From contig NZ_CP011456.1 in assembly GCF_001277295.1 (NCBI RefSeq), positions 3,910,001 through 3,974,000 on the forward strand: a stretch of 64,000 bases of DNA, written 5' to 3'. Positions within the stretch are counted from its first letter, which is position 1; every line of letters starts with the position of its first letter. The notes beneath the pieces were generated by a model. The model saw only the letters and a program-made list of their open reading frames with translations. It was not told the DNA's origin and did no database searches. This DNA comes from Anabaena sp. WA102 (lineage in GTDB: Bacteria; Cyanobacteriota; Cyanobacteriia; Cyanobacteriales; Nostocaceae). The position numbers and the translations under genes were made by a program. This document shows positions 7,889 to 19,500 of this stretch, one piece after another.

Positions 7889-9541
7889 ATGGTATTAAGT
7901 TCAAATTGCAATGAAGTAAACTTAAGTGATTCAAATAGTGACAGCAGCAACAGCAATCCTACTACAAGCTACCAGATTGCAATTGTTGGTATCGGGTGTC
8001 GTTTTCCTGGTGGAGCTAACAGTCCTGAAGACTTTTGGCGAGTTCTGTGTGACGAAACAGATGCAATTACTGACGTACCATCTGACCGCTGGGATATTCG
8101 CAGTTTTTATGATCCAGATCCTACAAAACCAGGTAAAACATCAACATATCGCGGTGGATTCATTGAAAACATATATGATTTCGATGCTCAATTTTTTGGT
8201 ATTTCTCCGCGTGAAGCTGCATTGTTAGATCCTCAACAACGTTTACTATTAGAAGTTTGCTGGGAAGCCTTTGAAGATGCGGGAATAATACCCGAGTATT
8301 TAGCTGGAAGTAATACGGGCGTATTTATGGGGGGATTTACCCTCGATTATAAAATATTACAGTTTTCCGAGAGTAACTATCATTTAATGGACTCTCATAC
8401 AGCGACTGGGTCAATGATGACTTTGTTAGCTAATCGACTATCTTATATGTTTGACTTGAGAGGACCAAGTATAGCACTCGATACTGCTTGTTCTTCCTCA
8501 CTAGTTGCGGTACACCTTGCCTGTCAGAGTATCCTTAATGGTGAATGTGATCTAGCTTTGGCGGGTGGGGTCAACGTGATGATCAAACCAAATTATACTA
8601 TTGCAGAGTCAAAGGCTGGAATGCTATCTCCTGATGGTCGCTCTAAGGCCTATGATTCTCTTGCCAATGGCTATGTTCGAGGTGAAGGAGCAGGGATTGT
8701 TGTATTAAAACCCCTATCAAAAGCTGTGGAGGATGGCGATCCTATTTATGCGGTAATTCGGGGAACTGCTGTGAATCAAGACGGACACAGTTCTGGAATT
8801 ACGGTTCCCCGACGTGAATCCCAGGAAGCGCTACTATGGGAAGCCTATCGTCGAGCGGGCGTTTTACCTGCTCAAGTGCAATATGTGGAAGCACATGGAA
8901 CTGGAACACCTGTTGGTGATCCTTTAGAGGCAAATGCACTAGGAACTGTGCTATCTACTGAACGTCCAGATGGACAGGAATGTTATATTGCTTCAGTTAA
9001 GACCAACATTGGACATACCGAAGCAGCAGCAGGTGTCGCTGGATTAATTAAAGCATCGTTGGTTCTTAAGCATCATAAGATTCCAGCACATTTACATTTC
9101 CAAAAAGCTAATCCCGATATTGATTTTCCATCACTAAAGTTAAAGATACCTACGAGCCTAGTTCCTTTTCCAGAAACTGATGGATTTGCCATTGCAGGTG
9201 TGAACTCATTTGGTTTTGGTGGTACTAATGCACATGCTGTATTGCAAGAAGCACCAATTACTCAGATAGGTATTCCTGGTGAAGAAAACCTTGACCCCAA
9301 TTGGGGATATCTACTGCCTCTATCCGCTCGGAGTCCTCAAGCACTCCAAGATTTAGCGAGAGCTTACCGTAAGCTTCTAACAGACGGGGTTTTTACCAAT
9401 AACACATCTTTGCATAACTTCTGTTATACTGCCAGCCTACGACGGACTCATCATCAGTACCGTTTGGGGGTAGTAGGTAAATCGTACACAGATATGGCGG
9501 ATTTACTTGCAGCGTTCCTACAGCGATTTCCAATCATATAA
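7889..9541 (+). CDS. Polyketide synthase, ketosynthase part (5' piece of a split PKS gene)
   Basis: A 550-residue type I PKS fragment. After a Ser/Asn-rich leader, a ketosynthase spans about residues 29-455: IAIVGIGCRFPGG, active-site Cys201 in DTACSSS, His336 in VEAHGTGTPVGDP and His376 in NIGHTEAAAG. The KS carries out decarboxylative Claisen condensation. The KS-AT linker follows to Leu544; the last few residues and the stop come from an inserted repeat at 9521-9622. The remaining domains continue in frame at 9625. The KS itself is intact. No loading module precedes it, so the starter unit is unknown. Confidence 0.9.
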   Translation: MVLSSNCNEVNLSDSNSDSSNSNPTTSYQIAIVGIGCRFPGGANSPEDFWRVLCDETDAITDVPSDRWDIRSFYDPDPTKPGKTSTYRGGFIENIYDFDAQFFGISPREAALLDPQQRLLLEVCWEAFEDAGIIPEYLAGSNTGVFMGGFTLDYKILQFSESNYHLMDSHTATGSMMTLLANRLSYMFDLRGPSIALDTACSSSLVAVHLACQSILNGECDLALAGGVNVMIKPNYTIAESKAGMLSPDGRSKAYDSLANGYVRGEGAGIVVLKPLSKAVEDGDPIYAVIRGTAVNQDGHSSGITVPRRESQEALLWEAYRRAGVLPAQVQYVEAHGTGTPVGDPLEANALGTVLSTERPDGQECYIASVKTNIGHTEAAAGVAGLIKASLVLKHHKIPAHLHFQKANPDIDFPSLKLKIPTSLVPFPETDGFAIAGVNSFGFGGTNAHAVLQEAPITQIGIPGEENLDPNWGYLLPLSARSPQALQDLARAYRKLLTDGVFTNNTSLHNFCYTASLRRTHHQYRLGVVGKSYTDMADLLAAFLQRFPII

Positions 9542-9622
9542 GGTACATCTTAGCCCCCTCATCGCTTGCGGGGAGGGGGTTGGGGGTGGGGTTCTTGTTC
9601 CGGGTTTGATGACAATTTGCTG
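9521..9622. mobile_element. 102-bp MITE-like insertion that splits the PKS gene, flanked by TA
   Basis: The segment begins CAGCGATTT and ends AATTTGCTG, an imperfect inverted repeat, and is bordered by TA at 9519-9520 and TA at 9623-9624. Its core (cccctcatcgcttgcgggga, then GGGGGTTGGGGGTGGGGTTCTTG in two halves) also occurs at 43618-43662 and, reversed, at 36480-36504. Deleting one TA plus the element (104 bp) joins CTA (codon 544) to AAT-GGT-GAA and restores one uninterrupted frame. Confidence 0.85.
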
Positions 9623-9645
9623 TAAATGGTGAATCACGTGCAGAG

Positions 9646-12600
9646 ATGGCTATTGGAAATCAAGCCATACCTAAGAATCAACAAGTCGTTTTTGTGTTTT
9701 CTGGCATGGGTCCCCAGTGGTGGGCAATGGGTCGTCAACTCCTAATGGCAGAACCTATATTTAGGCAAACCATTGAGGAATGTGACACGATTTTACAATA
9801 CTACGCAGATTGGTCACTGTTGACAGAATTAACTCGTGACGAGGAACATTCTCGCATTGAAGAAACCCAGATTGCTCAACCAACTAACTTTGCTATTCAA
9901 GTTGCTCTGGCAGCATTATGGCGTTCTTGGGGAATTGAACCATCTGCAATTGTGGGTCACAGTGCTGGTGAACCTGCGGCTGCTTACGTAGCAGGGGCAC
10001 TAAGTTTAAAAGATGCGTTAAAGGTTGTTTTTCATCGTAGCCGGTTACAACAACAAACGGCAGGTCTTGGAAAAATGGCAGCGATTGGACTTTCTTACGA
10101 AGAAGCCCAACAATTATTAGTAGGCTATGAAGATAGGTTGTCAATTGCAGCTATTAACAGTCCTACTTCTGTGACTCTTTCAGGTAATGAAGCAGATTTA
10201 GAAACAATTAGTAAGGTCTTAGAGGACAGAAAGGTATTCTTCCGTTTATTGCGTGTGAATGTGGCATATCACAGTTCCACAATGAACCCATTGAAAGAAG
10301 AATTACTGGAAGTTCTACAAGACATTGAGCCACAAACACCAATTATTCCTCTCTGGTCTACAGTTACAGGCCAAAAAGTGGATAGACCAGAACTAAATGA
10401 GATGTATTGGTGGCAAAATATGCGGCAGCCTGTATTTTTCGCTGCCTCTATGAATAAGTTGGCGGAGGCAGGTTATGACCTCTTCCTAGAAATTAGTCCT
10501 CACCCAGTACTAGCAGGTTCCATTTCTGAATGTTTCATCAGTCAAAATCGGAAAGCTACTGTACTTACTTCTATACGACGCAAGGAAGCAGAACGCCAAA
10601 TTATGCTTACCTCCTTGGCTGCGCTATATACCCAAGGTTGTAAAGTCTCTTGGCAGAGTTTTTATGCTTATGGACAACACGTATATTTGCCATTGTATAC
10701 TTGGCAACGTGAGCGTTACTGGCATGAATCCCCAGCTTCTGAACAGTTACGTTTAGGGAAACAAATTCACCCACTTCTTGGTCAAGCTTTGGAATTACCC
10801 TATCCTTCGTGGAAACTAGATCTGAACAAACGGTATTTGGCTTACCTTGATGACCACCGTATTCAAAATGCTGTAGTATATCCTGGCGCAGCATACGTGG
10901 AAATGGGTCTTGCTGTGGCTAAAAGGTTTTTTGGTGAAGGTATTTACTCAGTTGACAACATTGAATTCAAAAAAGCACTGTTTTTACCTGAGAAGGACTT
11001 ATTAACTGTTCAGTTAACGCTAGATCCAAAAGATGCATCGTTTAGTGTTTACACACGTCAGACGCACAGTCAAAATGATTGGACACTTCATGCTCAGGCT
11101 AAACTGCATCTACGACAATTTGTTACCAAGTGTATTAATATCCATGAGATTCGTAATCGTTGTTCAAAAGAGGTTTCCAAGCCAGATTTGTATCACAAGT
11201 TAGGCGAGGTTGGCTTTCAATATGGTCCTCAATTTCAGAGAATAGAACAGATTTGGCTAGGTGCAACAGAGGCCTTGGGACAAATTCATATGCCTGACCT
11301 CATGGAAATTAACAGCCAAGATTACGAATTGCACCCAATAATTCTTGATTCGTGTTTTCATGTCCTAATTGCGATCGCCTCTTTAGGAGATATAAATCAA
11401 CATAATTCAAGTGTATACCTGCCTATTAGTATCCAAAGTGTGCGAGTTTATAATCGTCCTCGTCCCAATATGTGGGCTCATGCTCGGGTGATTGAGCAGG
11501 GTGACAAGATTCTGACGGGCGAAATACAACTGTTTGATGAAAAAGGTAATCTCTTAGCAGAAGTTCTAGGTTTTCAAGCCCAATCCATTGAAAGTGCAGG
11601 TAAAGGACTTTCTCAAAATTTGGATAGTTGGCTCTATGAATTGGAATGGCAGCCCAAACCCAGAGTTAATGACGAAAATACCCCACAGAACTCCTTTAAA
11701 GAACAACCAGGAAGTTGGTTTATCTTTGCAGATCAAGGTGGAGTAGCACAGAGGCTCGTTACACAATTGAGGGAGCGGGGCGAAAACTGTATCATTGTTG
11801 TTCCAGGAGAATCTTACCAAGCCTTAGAACCAGGTCACTACTCTATCAATCCATCCTATCCAGACGAGTTCCAAAACCTGTTACAAGATGCTATAGACAA
11901 CTCCAATCTACCCTGTCGGGGTTTGATACATCTATGGAGTCTAGATACAGTTGCATCAGAAACAATGACAGTAGATGCACTGGAATCAGAACAATTATTA
12001 GGTTGCGGTACAATACTGCACTTGATTCAAGCATTAGTTCAGAGTGGCTGGCGCAATCACCACAAATTATGGGTGGTAACACGGGGAACTCAGCCTGTAG
12101 CAGATAGTGAAATAGTCTCATTAGCTCCTGCCTCACTTTGGGGTTTATCAAGAGTTGCTAGTTATCAAGAACATACCAATATATGGGGAGGAATTATTGA
12201 TCTTGACCCAGTACACTCTGATGATGAAATTTCAATGTTATTGGCAGAAGTTTGGAATCCAGATAATGAAGACCAAATTGCCTTCCGAAATCAACAGCGA
12301 TATTGTGTCCGATTAGTAAGTACTCAGAAGCCAACTTCAGTTTTTCCTAGTCAGTTTCGTCCCGATAGTAGTTATCTGATTACCGGAGGACTTGGAGATT
12401 TAGGCATCTTGGTTGCTCGTTGGCTAGTTGAACGTGGAGCTAGACATTTAATCCTTGTCGGACGTGATAAATTCCCATCTCGCCAGATGTGGAATCAACT
12501 AGAAGCCGATAGCCGTCTTGCTGTGCGAATCTCTGTCGTACGAGAATTAGAGGCAATGGGAGCCAGTGTACATTTGGCTGCTGTTGATGTGGCAAATGAA

Positions 12601-13593
12601 GCTGAAGTAGCAGAATTTCTAGACACCTATCAACAGGAGAACTGGCCTCCCATTAGAGGTGTGATTCACTCGGCAGGACTAGTCAGAGATGAACTTTTGT
12701 TGAATATGGAATTAAAGAACTTCAATAGCGTGCTTAGACCTAAAGCTTTGGGTGCTTGGGTGCTACACCGCTTATTTGAAAATGTTTCCTTAGACTTCTT
12801 CGTCCTCTTCTCTTCTGTGGCTTCCGTAGTGGGAACAATGGGTCAAGGAAATTATGCTGCTGGTAACTCCTTCATGGATTCCCTAGTCCACTATCGTAGA
12901 AGCAAAGGATTGCCAGCCCTAAGTATTAATTGGGGTCCTTGGGGCGAAGTGGGAATGGCAAGTCGTCTAGATTTAACTGACTACTATGCCCAACGAGGCA
13001 TTGGCATTATTAGACCCAAGGATGGGATAGAAATCCTATCACGGCTACTCAATTATGACTTACCCCAAGTTACGGTTGTGCCGGCAAACTGGGCTTTGGT
13101 TGCTAATATGTACCCGACGGGGACAACGGTAAGAATCATTTCTGATTTATTGGCAGAAGCTCAAGAAAAAAGCACTACTCAAGGTGATACTACCGTCATT
13201 AGCGAAGGCCATTTTATTCAACAAATTTTTGCGGTTGAAGCATCACAGCAAACATCATTGTTGGAAACTCACATCCAAGAATTAATATCTCAAGTTCTGC
13301 GAATCGATTTATCTCGTCTCAACTTAGAACAATCATTGAATGCTCTGGGATTGGATTCCATGATGGCGATTGAGTTGAAGCAGCGCATTGAAATCAGTGT
13401 GGGAGCAAGTATCGCCGTAGTTGATTTGCTCAAGGGTTCTAATATTAGGGAGATTGTCACAATTCTTATGCCCCAAATACAGGAATATCAAAAACTAGCA
13501 AGTCAAGAGGATATAGGTAAACTTCTATCCGATTTAGAACAGCTATCGCCAGAAGAAGCCGAGAGATTATTTGCCGAAATTCAGCAGCAGTAA
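9646..13593 (+). CDS. Polyketide synthase AT-DH-KR-ACP (3' piece of the split PKS gene)
   Basis: A 1,315-residue PKS part. Domains in order: acyltransferase at about 15-310 (active Ser in GHSAGE near 105; AYHSS near 207, closer to malonyl- than methylmalonyl-type motifs); dehydratase at about 375-650 (His in DHRIQNAVVYP near 404, with Asn where Gly is usual, and Asp in LDSCFH near 566); ketoreductase at about 905-1110 (TGGLGDLG; NYAAGN near 1070); ACP with Ser in LGLDSMM near 1239; and a helical C-terminal tail suited to docking. There is no enoylreductase, so the added unit should be alpha,beta-unsaturated. The coding frame really continues from the KS piece; ATG 9646 would be a new start. 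Confidence 0.9.
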   Translation: MAIGNQAIPKNQQVVFVFSGMGPQWWAMGRQLLMAEPIFRQTIEECDTILQYYADWSLLTELTRDEEHSRIEETQIAQPTNFAIQVALAALWRSWGIEPSAIVGHSAGEPAAAYVAGALSLKDALKVVFHRSRLQQQTAGLGKMAAIGLSYEEAQQLLVGYEDRLSIAAINSPTSVTLSGNEADLETISKVLEDRKVFFRLLRVNVAYHSSTMNPLKEELLEVLQDIEPQTPIIPLWSTVTGQKVDRPELNEMYWWQNMRQPVFFAASMNKLAEAGYDLFLEISPHPVLAGSISECFISQNRKATVLTSIRRKEAERQIMLTSLAALYTQGCKVSWQSFYAYGQHVYLPLYTWQRERYWHESPASEQLRLGKQIHPLLGQALELPYPSWKLDLNKRYLAYLDDHRIQNAVVYPGAAYVEMGLAVAKRFFGEGIYSVDNIEFKKALFLPEKDLLTVQLTLDPKDASFSVYTRQTHSQNDWTLHAQAKLHLRQFVTKCINIHEIRNRCSKEVSKPDLYHKLGEVGFQYGPQFQRIEQIWLGATEALGQIHMPDLMEINSQDYELHPIILDSCFHVLIAIASLGDINQHNSSVYLPISIQSVRVYNRPRPNMWAHARVIEQGDKILTGEIQLFDEKGNLLAEVLGFQAQSIESAGKGLSQNLDSWLYELEWQPKPRVNDENTPQNSFKEQPGSWFIFADQGGVAQRLVTQLRERGENCIIVVPGESYQALEPGHYSINPSYPDEFQNLLQDAIDNSNLPCRGLIHLWSLDTVASETMTVDALESEQLLGCGTILHLIQALVQSGWRNHHKLWVVTRGTQPVADSEIVSLAPASLWGLSRVASYQEHTNIWGGIIDLDPVHSDDEISMLLAEVWNPDNEDQIAFRNQQRYCVRLVSTQKPTSVFPSQFRPDSSYLITGGLGDLGILVARWLVERGARHLILVGRDKFPSRQMWNQLEADSRLAVRISVVRELEAMGASVHLAAVDVANEAEVAEFLDTYQQENWPPIRGVIHSAGLVRDELLLNMELKNFNSVLRPKALGAWVLHRLFENVSLDFFVLFSSVASVVGTMGQGNYAAGNSFMDSLVHYRRSKGLPALSINWGPWGEVGMASRLDLTDYYAQRGIGIIRPKDGIEILSRLLNYDLPQVTVVPANWALVANMYPTGTTVRIISDLLAEAQEKSTTQGDTTVISEGHFIQQIFAVEASQQTSLLETHIQELISQVLRIDLSRLNLEQSLNALGLDSMMAIELKQRIEISVGASIAVVDLLKGSNIREIVTILMPQIQEYQKLASQEDIGKLLSDLEQLSPEEAERLFAEIQQQ

Positions 13594-16500
13594 TGGTACA
13601 TACTCAAATAAAAAAAGGAAAGGTTATCATGGATAAAATTACAGAACGTCTACTACAGTTTTCTCCTGAAAACCGCGCCTTAATTCTTAAACGTCTAAGG
13701 AATAAAATTGAAGACAATGCCAATAAATCTATTCCTGTTGTCATTAGGGAATCCAACATTTTGCCATTGTCATTTTCCCAAGAACATCAATGGTTTATTG
13801 AACAGTTTAATCCTAATAGCCCCTTATATAATCTTCCCAATATTGTGAGGATGAAAGGGCATTTGAATATTGATGCCTTAGAAAAAAGTTTCACGGAGAT
13901 TGTTAATCGCCATGAAGTTCTTCGAGCAACTTTTACTTTGCTGGACGGACAACCTGTTCAGATGTTTTCTCCACCACAATCGTTAACCTTGCCGATTTTG
14001 GATCTCAGCCACCTGAATGAAGAAGACCGCGAGTATCAGTTTAAGCAACTAGCCAGTGAAGATTCCCGTCGCTCTTTTAATTTATCTACAGGACCATTAT
14101 ATCGAGCTTCTCTATTGCAGCTAAGTGATGAAGAGCATATTTTACTCATCAATTTCCATCATATTGTATTTGATGCTTGGTCTTCAGGTGTACTAGTTCG
14201 TGAGTTTACAGCACTTTACAACGCTTTCAATAATGGACAGCCATCCCCGCTGCCAAAACTGCCAATTCAGTATATAGATTTTGCTCAGTGGCAGCAGCAA
14301 CAACTCCAAGGCAGTTTGATGGAGAAACAGATCTCTTACTGGAAAAAAAAGCTGGCAGGTGATCTTCCTATTTTGGAACTGCCCGCTGATCGGTCTCGTC
14401 CATCTGTGCAAACATTTCACGGTGCTGTCTATTCGCTAACTTTACCAAAGTCTTTATCTGAATTAATTGTAGGGATTAGTCGTCAACAAGAAGTAACGTT
14501 ATTTATGGCGTTTCTAGCGGCTTTTAAAGTTTTACTTCATCGTTATACAGGACAAGAAGATATTATTGTCGGCTCTCCTACCTCTGGACGCAATAATCCT
14601 CAAACTCATGATTTAATTGGTTTCTTCGTCAATACATTGGCACTAAGAACAAATTTTTCTAAACAACAAACGTTTAGTGAGTTATTAGCACAAGTGCGTG
14701 AGGTTGCTTTAAGTGCTTTCTCTCATCAAGATTTACCTATCGGCAAGGTTGTTGAAGCCTTACAACCAGAACGTTCTAGCAGTCATTCTCCGCTATTCCA
14801 GGTAATGTTTACCTACCAGAATACCCCTATGCCAGATCTAGATTTTTCGGGAATGACTGTTACTTTAGAACAGAATGCTGGTGATACCGCTAAATTTGAT
14901 TTGTCGCTGGATGTATTTGAAAATGTAGAGGGTTTTGTTTGCGTATTTGAGTACAATACCGATCTTTATAATGTAGACCGCATTACTCGATTGGCCGGAC
15001 ACTTTCAAAAACTTCTTGAAGGCATTGTTGCCAATCCTGAACAAAAGGTTTCTGAATTGCCTCTGCTGACCAATGCAGAATATCAACAGATTTTTACAAA
15101 GTGGAATTTTACAGAAATTAGCTATCCCCAAGAATGTATTCATCAGTTGTTTGAGACTCAGGTAGAAAAAACACCAGATAATAAAGCGATCGCTTATCAA
15201 GAGCAATATTTAACTTACCAAGAGTTAAATCAAAGATCAAACCAACTAGCCCATTACTTACAGAAGTTAAAGATTGGCCCCGATGTACTAGTAGGTATTT
15301 GCTTAGAGAGATCTGTCGATCTGGTCGTTGCAACATTGGGTGTCCTCAAAGCAGGTGGAGCTTATGTTCCATTAGATGTTAACTACCCCCAAGATAGGCT
15401 CGCTTATATGATAGATGATACACAGGTTCCTGTTCTGCTGACCTACAAGTATCTGTCAGATAAGCTACCTCACAATAACGTCAATGCTATCTATTTAGAT
15501 ACAGAGTGGCCATTGATCGCTCAAGAAAACGCGGAAAATCTCCATATTGAAGGGACGACATCAGCGAATCTAGCTTATGTCATTTATACATCAGGTTCTA
15601 CGGGCAATCCTAAAGGAACAATGGTTCAGCATGGAAGTTTAGTCAATGCTTACCGAGGCTGGGAACAAACATATGCTCTGCGCTCTGCGACAACCTGCCA
15701 TCTCCAGATGGCCAGCTTCTCATTTGATGTATTTACAGGAGATTGGACTAGAGCATTATGTTCTGGGGCAAAACTCTTACTTTGTCCATCTGATCTGTTA
15801 TTAAACCCTGAAGGGCTATATAACCTGATTGTTCAGGAAAAAGTTGACTGCGCTGAGTTTGTGCCTGCTGTATTCAGGAATTTGATTAAGTACTTAGAAA
15901 AAACTCAGCAATCGCTAGACTTTATGAAAGTTTTAGCTATTGGTTCTGACAGTTGGTATGTCAGAGAATACAAACACTTTCTGCAATTTTGCGGTTCCCA
16001 AACTCGTTTGATTAACTCCTACGGGCTTACTGAAACTACAATCGACAGTTCTTATTTTGAAGATTCTGTTGATGATTTATCCCTGGAAGAAATGGTTCCA
16101 ATTGGTCGTCCATTTCCCAACACAAATATTTATCTACTGGATCGGAATCAGCAGCCTGTACCAATTGGTGTCCCTGGGGAGATATACATTGGTGGAGCAG
16201 GTATTGCCAGAGGTTACTTAAACCAACCAAAATTGACAACAGCTAGATTTATCACTAATTTCTTCAACCAGAAGTCGAGTTTATGCATCTATAGAACTGG
16301 TGATTTGGCGCGCTATCGCACAGATGGCAACATTGAAATGATGGGGCGCATAGACAACCAGGTCAAAATTCGTGGTTTCCGTATTGAATTAGGTGAAATA
16401 GAAACAGTACTGTGTGAAAACGAAGGGATACATCAGAGTGTGGTCATTGTTCGTCAAGATTTATCTGGTGATAAACGCTTAGTCGCCTACGTAGTTCCTA

Positions 16501-19500
16501 CAGCAAACATCACGGTTTCTGCTCTAGATTTGAGAAACTTCCTTAAAGGTAAATTACCGGACTATATGATTCCGGCTGCCTTCATAATTTTGGAAACTCT
16601 GCCTCTGTCACCATCAGGTAAGATAAATCGTCGCGCTTTACCTGCACCTGATTGGAGCAGTAACGATTTCAAAGAAACTTATGTCGCTCCTCGCACAGCA
16701 ATTGAGGAAGTACTAGTAGAAATTTGGCAACAGGCACTTGGTATTAATCGCATCGGCATTCAAGATGATTTCTTTAACTTAGGAGGTCACTCTCTGCTAG
16801 CAATGCAGATAATTTCTAATGTGCGCGAATCATTTGAAGTACAAATTCCTTTACAAAAGTTATTTCAAGCATCCACTGTAGTTAACTTTGCCAGTGTAAT
16901 TGCAGAACATCAAGGCAAACAGCAAGAATTTAGTAACTATCCAGATGCGATCGCAATTCCAGAGGAATGGTATGAGCCGTTTCCACTTACAGATATTCAG
17001 GAGGCTTATTGGGTTGGTCGTAACGAATTGTTTGAAATGGGTAATGTTTCAACTCATAGTTACGACGAACTGGAATTCAAAAATTTAGATGTGGAAAACT
17101 TGCACCTAGCTTGGCAGCGATTGATTAAACGTCATGGAATGCTAAGAGCAATTGTGCTACCAGATGGCCAACAAAAAATTTGGCGGGATGTTCCCGACTA
17201 TAAAATTGAGGTTTTGGATTTAAGTGGCAAAGCTCCTGACGAAATAGAATCCCAAATTGAAACTATTCGCCAGCAAATGTCACATCAGATATTCAAAACT
17301 CATCAATGGCCACTATTTGAGCTTCGTGCGACTCTTTTAGATCAGCAAGTTGCCCGACTGCACTTAAGTACAGACGCACTCACCTTTGATGCCTGGAGTT
17401 TTATCCTCATTATCAAAGAGTTATCGCAACTTCTTGATGATCCCAAGGCTTTCTTGCCTCCTATAAATCTATCCTTCCGAGATTATGTCCTAGCAGAACA
17501 ATCTATTAAATTTACAGAAGACTATCAACGTTCTCTAGCTTATTGGCAGACTCAAATAGTAACTTTACCACCGGCACCAGAATTACCCCTGGCAAAAAAT
17601 CCCAGTTCCTTGAACGAACCCCACTTTAGCCGACTGCATTCAACTTTAGAAAAAGAAACCTGGACTAAACTTAGAACCAAAGCAACAAGATATGGATTAA
17701 CACCAACAGGATTATTACTTACCGCTTTTTCTGAGGTGCTTGCTCTTTGGAGCAAGAATCCCCAATTTACATTGAATCTCACTTTCTTTAATCGTCTCCC
17801 CTTGCATCCAGAGGTGAACGATATTGTAGGTGAGTTTACTTCCTTGACGCTATTAGCTTTAGATTACTCAGTGCGGGATTCATTTCTAGATAGGGCCCGG
17901 CGTACCCAGGAAAAACTGTGGAATGACCTAGAGCATCGGCATGTTAGTGGCATCCAAGTATTACGGGAACTGAATCGTCGTCAGGGAGGGGTGACAAGGG
18001 CAAAGATGCCAATTGTATTTACCAGTGCTCTAACACTTCCAATTCCCGATATAGAATCTTCTCCCATTGCCCTACGTCCGGTATACGGTATCACCCAAAC
18101 GTCTCAAGTATGGTTAGATCACCAGGTTTGGGAAGAATCAGGAACATTAATTTTTAACTGGGATGTGGTAGAGGAAATATTCCCAGAAGGATTACTACAG
18201 GATATGTTCACCGCTTACTGTGAATTGTTGCATCGACTTGCCAATGAAGATGCTATTTGGCAAGAACCAACACTATATCTACTACCACCTGCTCAGTTTC
18301 AGCAACAATTACAGGTTAATGCTACTGAAGAAAAAATGTGTGCAAATTTACTGCATACTTTGTTTACTTCTCAGGCATCCCTGCAACCAAAAGAAGTAGC
18401 AATAGTTACACCCCAAAACAGACTGACTTACGAAGAAGTTTACCGTCAGGCAAATAGAATTGGTCGTCGTTTACGGCAATTAGGAGCGCGTCCAAACACA
18501 TTAGTTGCTGTAGTCATGCAGAAAGGTTGGGAACAAGTAGTGGCAGTGTTAGGTATTTTGCAATCTGGTGCTGCCTATTTGCCAATTGATCCTGAACAAC
18601 CTCAAGAACGTATTTGGTATCTTATAGAACAAGGACAAGTACAATTAGTTCTCACACAGTCTTGGCTTAATACTTTTCTAGAATGGCCTCAAGACGTTCA
18701 GAGATTGTGCGTGGACAACAACGACTTTATAAATATTAGTGACCAACCACTAAACACAGTACAAGGAGCAAACGACTTAGCTTATGTTATTTTCACATCA
18801 GGCTCTACTGGGTTACCGAAAGGTGTGATGATTAACCATCGTGGTGCGGTCAACACTATTGTGGATATTAACAAGCGTTTTCAAGTAACAAATAAAGACC
18901 GGGTATTTGCAATATCTGCATTGAACTTTGACCTGTCAGTCTACGATATTTTTGGCATACTTGCAGCGGGTGGAACAGTTGTCATCCCTGATGCTTCCAG
19001 TAGACGAGATCCCAGTCATTGGTTACCACTCATGATACAGGAGAAAGTAAGTTTATGGAACTCAGTTCCAGCTTTAATGGGAATGTTGACAGAATACACT
19101 CAGTCTCAAGGTAAATATCTACCTGAATCTCTGCGTCTGGTGATGATGAGTGGTGATTGGATTCCTCTTTCTTTACCAAATGAAATTAAAGAACTATCAA
19201 CCGATGTGAAGGTGATTAGTTTGGGAGGTGCAACTGAAGCGTCAATTTGGTCAATCCTCTATCCTATTGAAATAGTTGATACGAATTGGTCTAGCATTCC
19301 CTACGGAAAACCTATGGCTAATCAGAAATTTTACGTATTGAATGATGTCTTAGAACCATGTCCTGTATGGGTATCAGGACATCTTTATATTGGTGGCGTT
19401 GGATTGGCTATGGGCTACTGGCGAGATGAGGAGAAAACCCACGCAAGCTTCATTGTCCACCCCAAAACTGGATTGCGATTATATCGAACAGGTGACTTGG

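Noticed and set aside
15100..16300. Arginine or glutamine as substrate of the first adenylation domain
   Set aside because: The residues at the specificity positions (G at 239, E at 278, S at 322) fit the ornithine code better.
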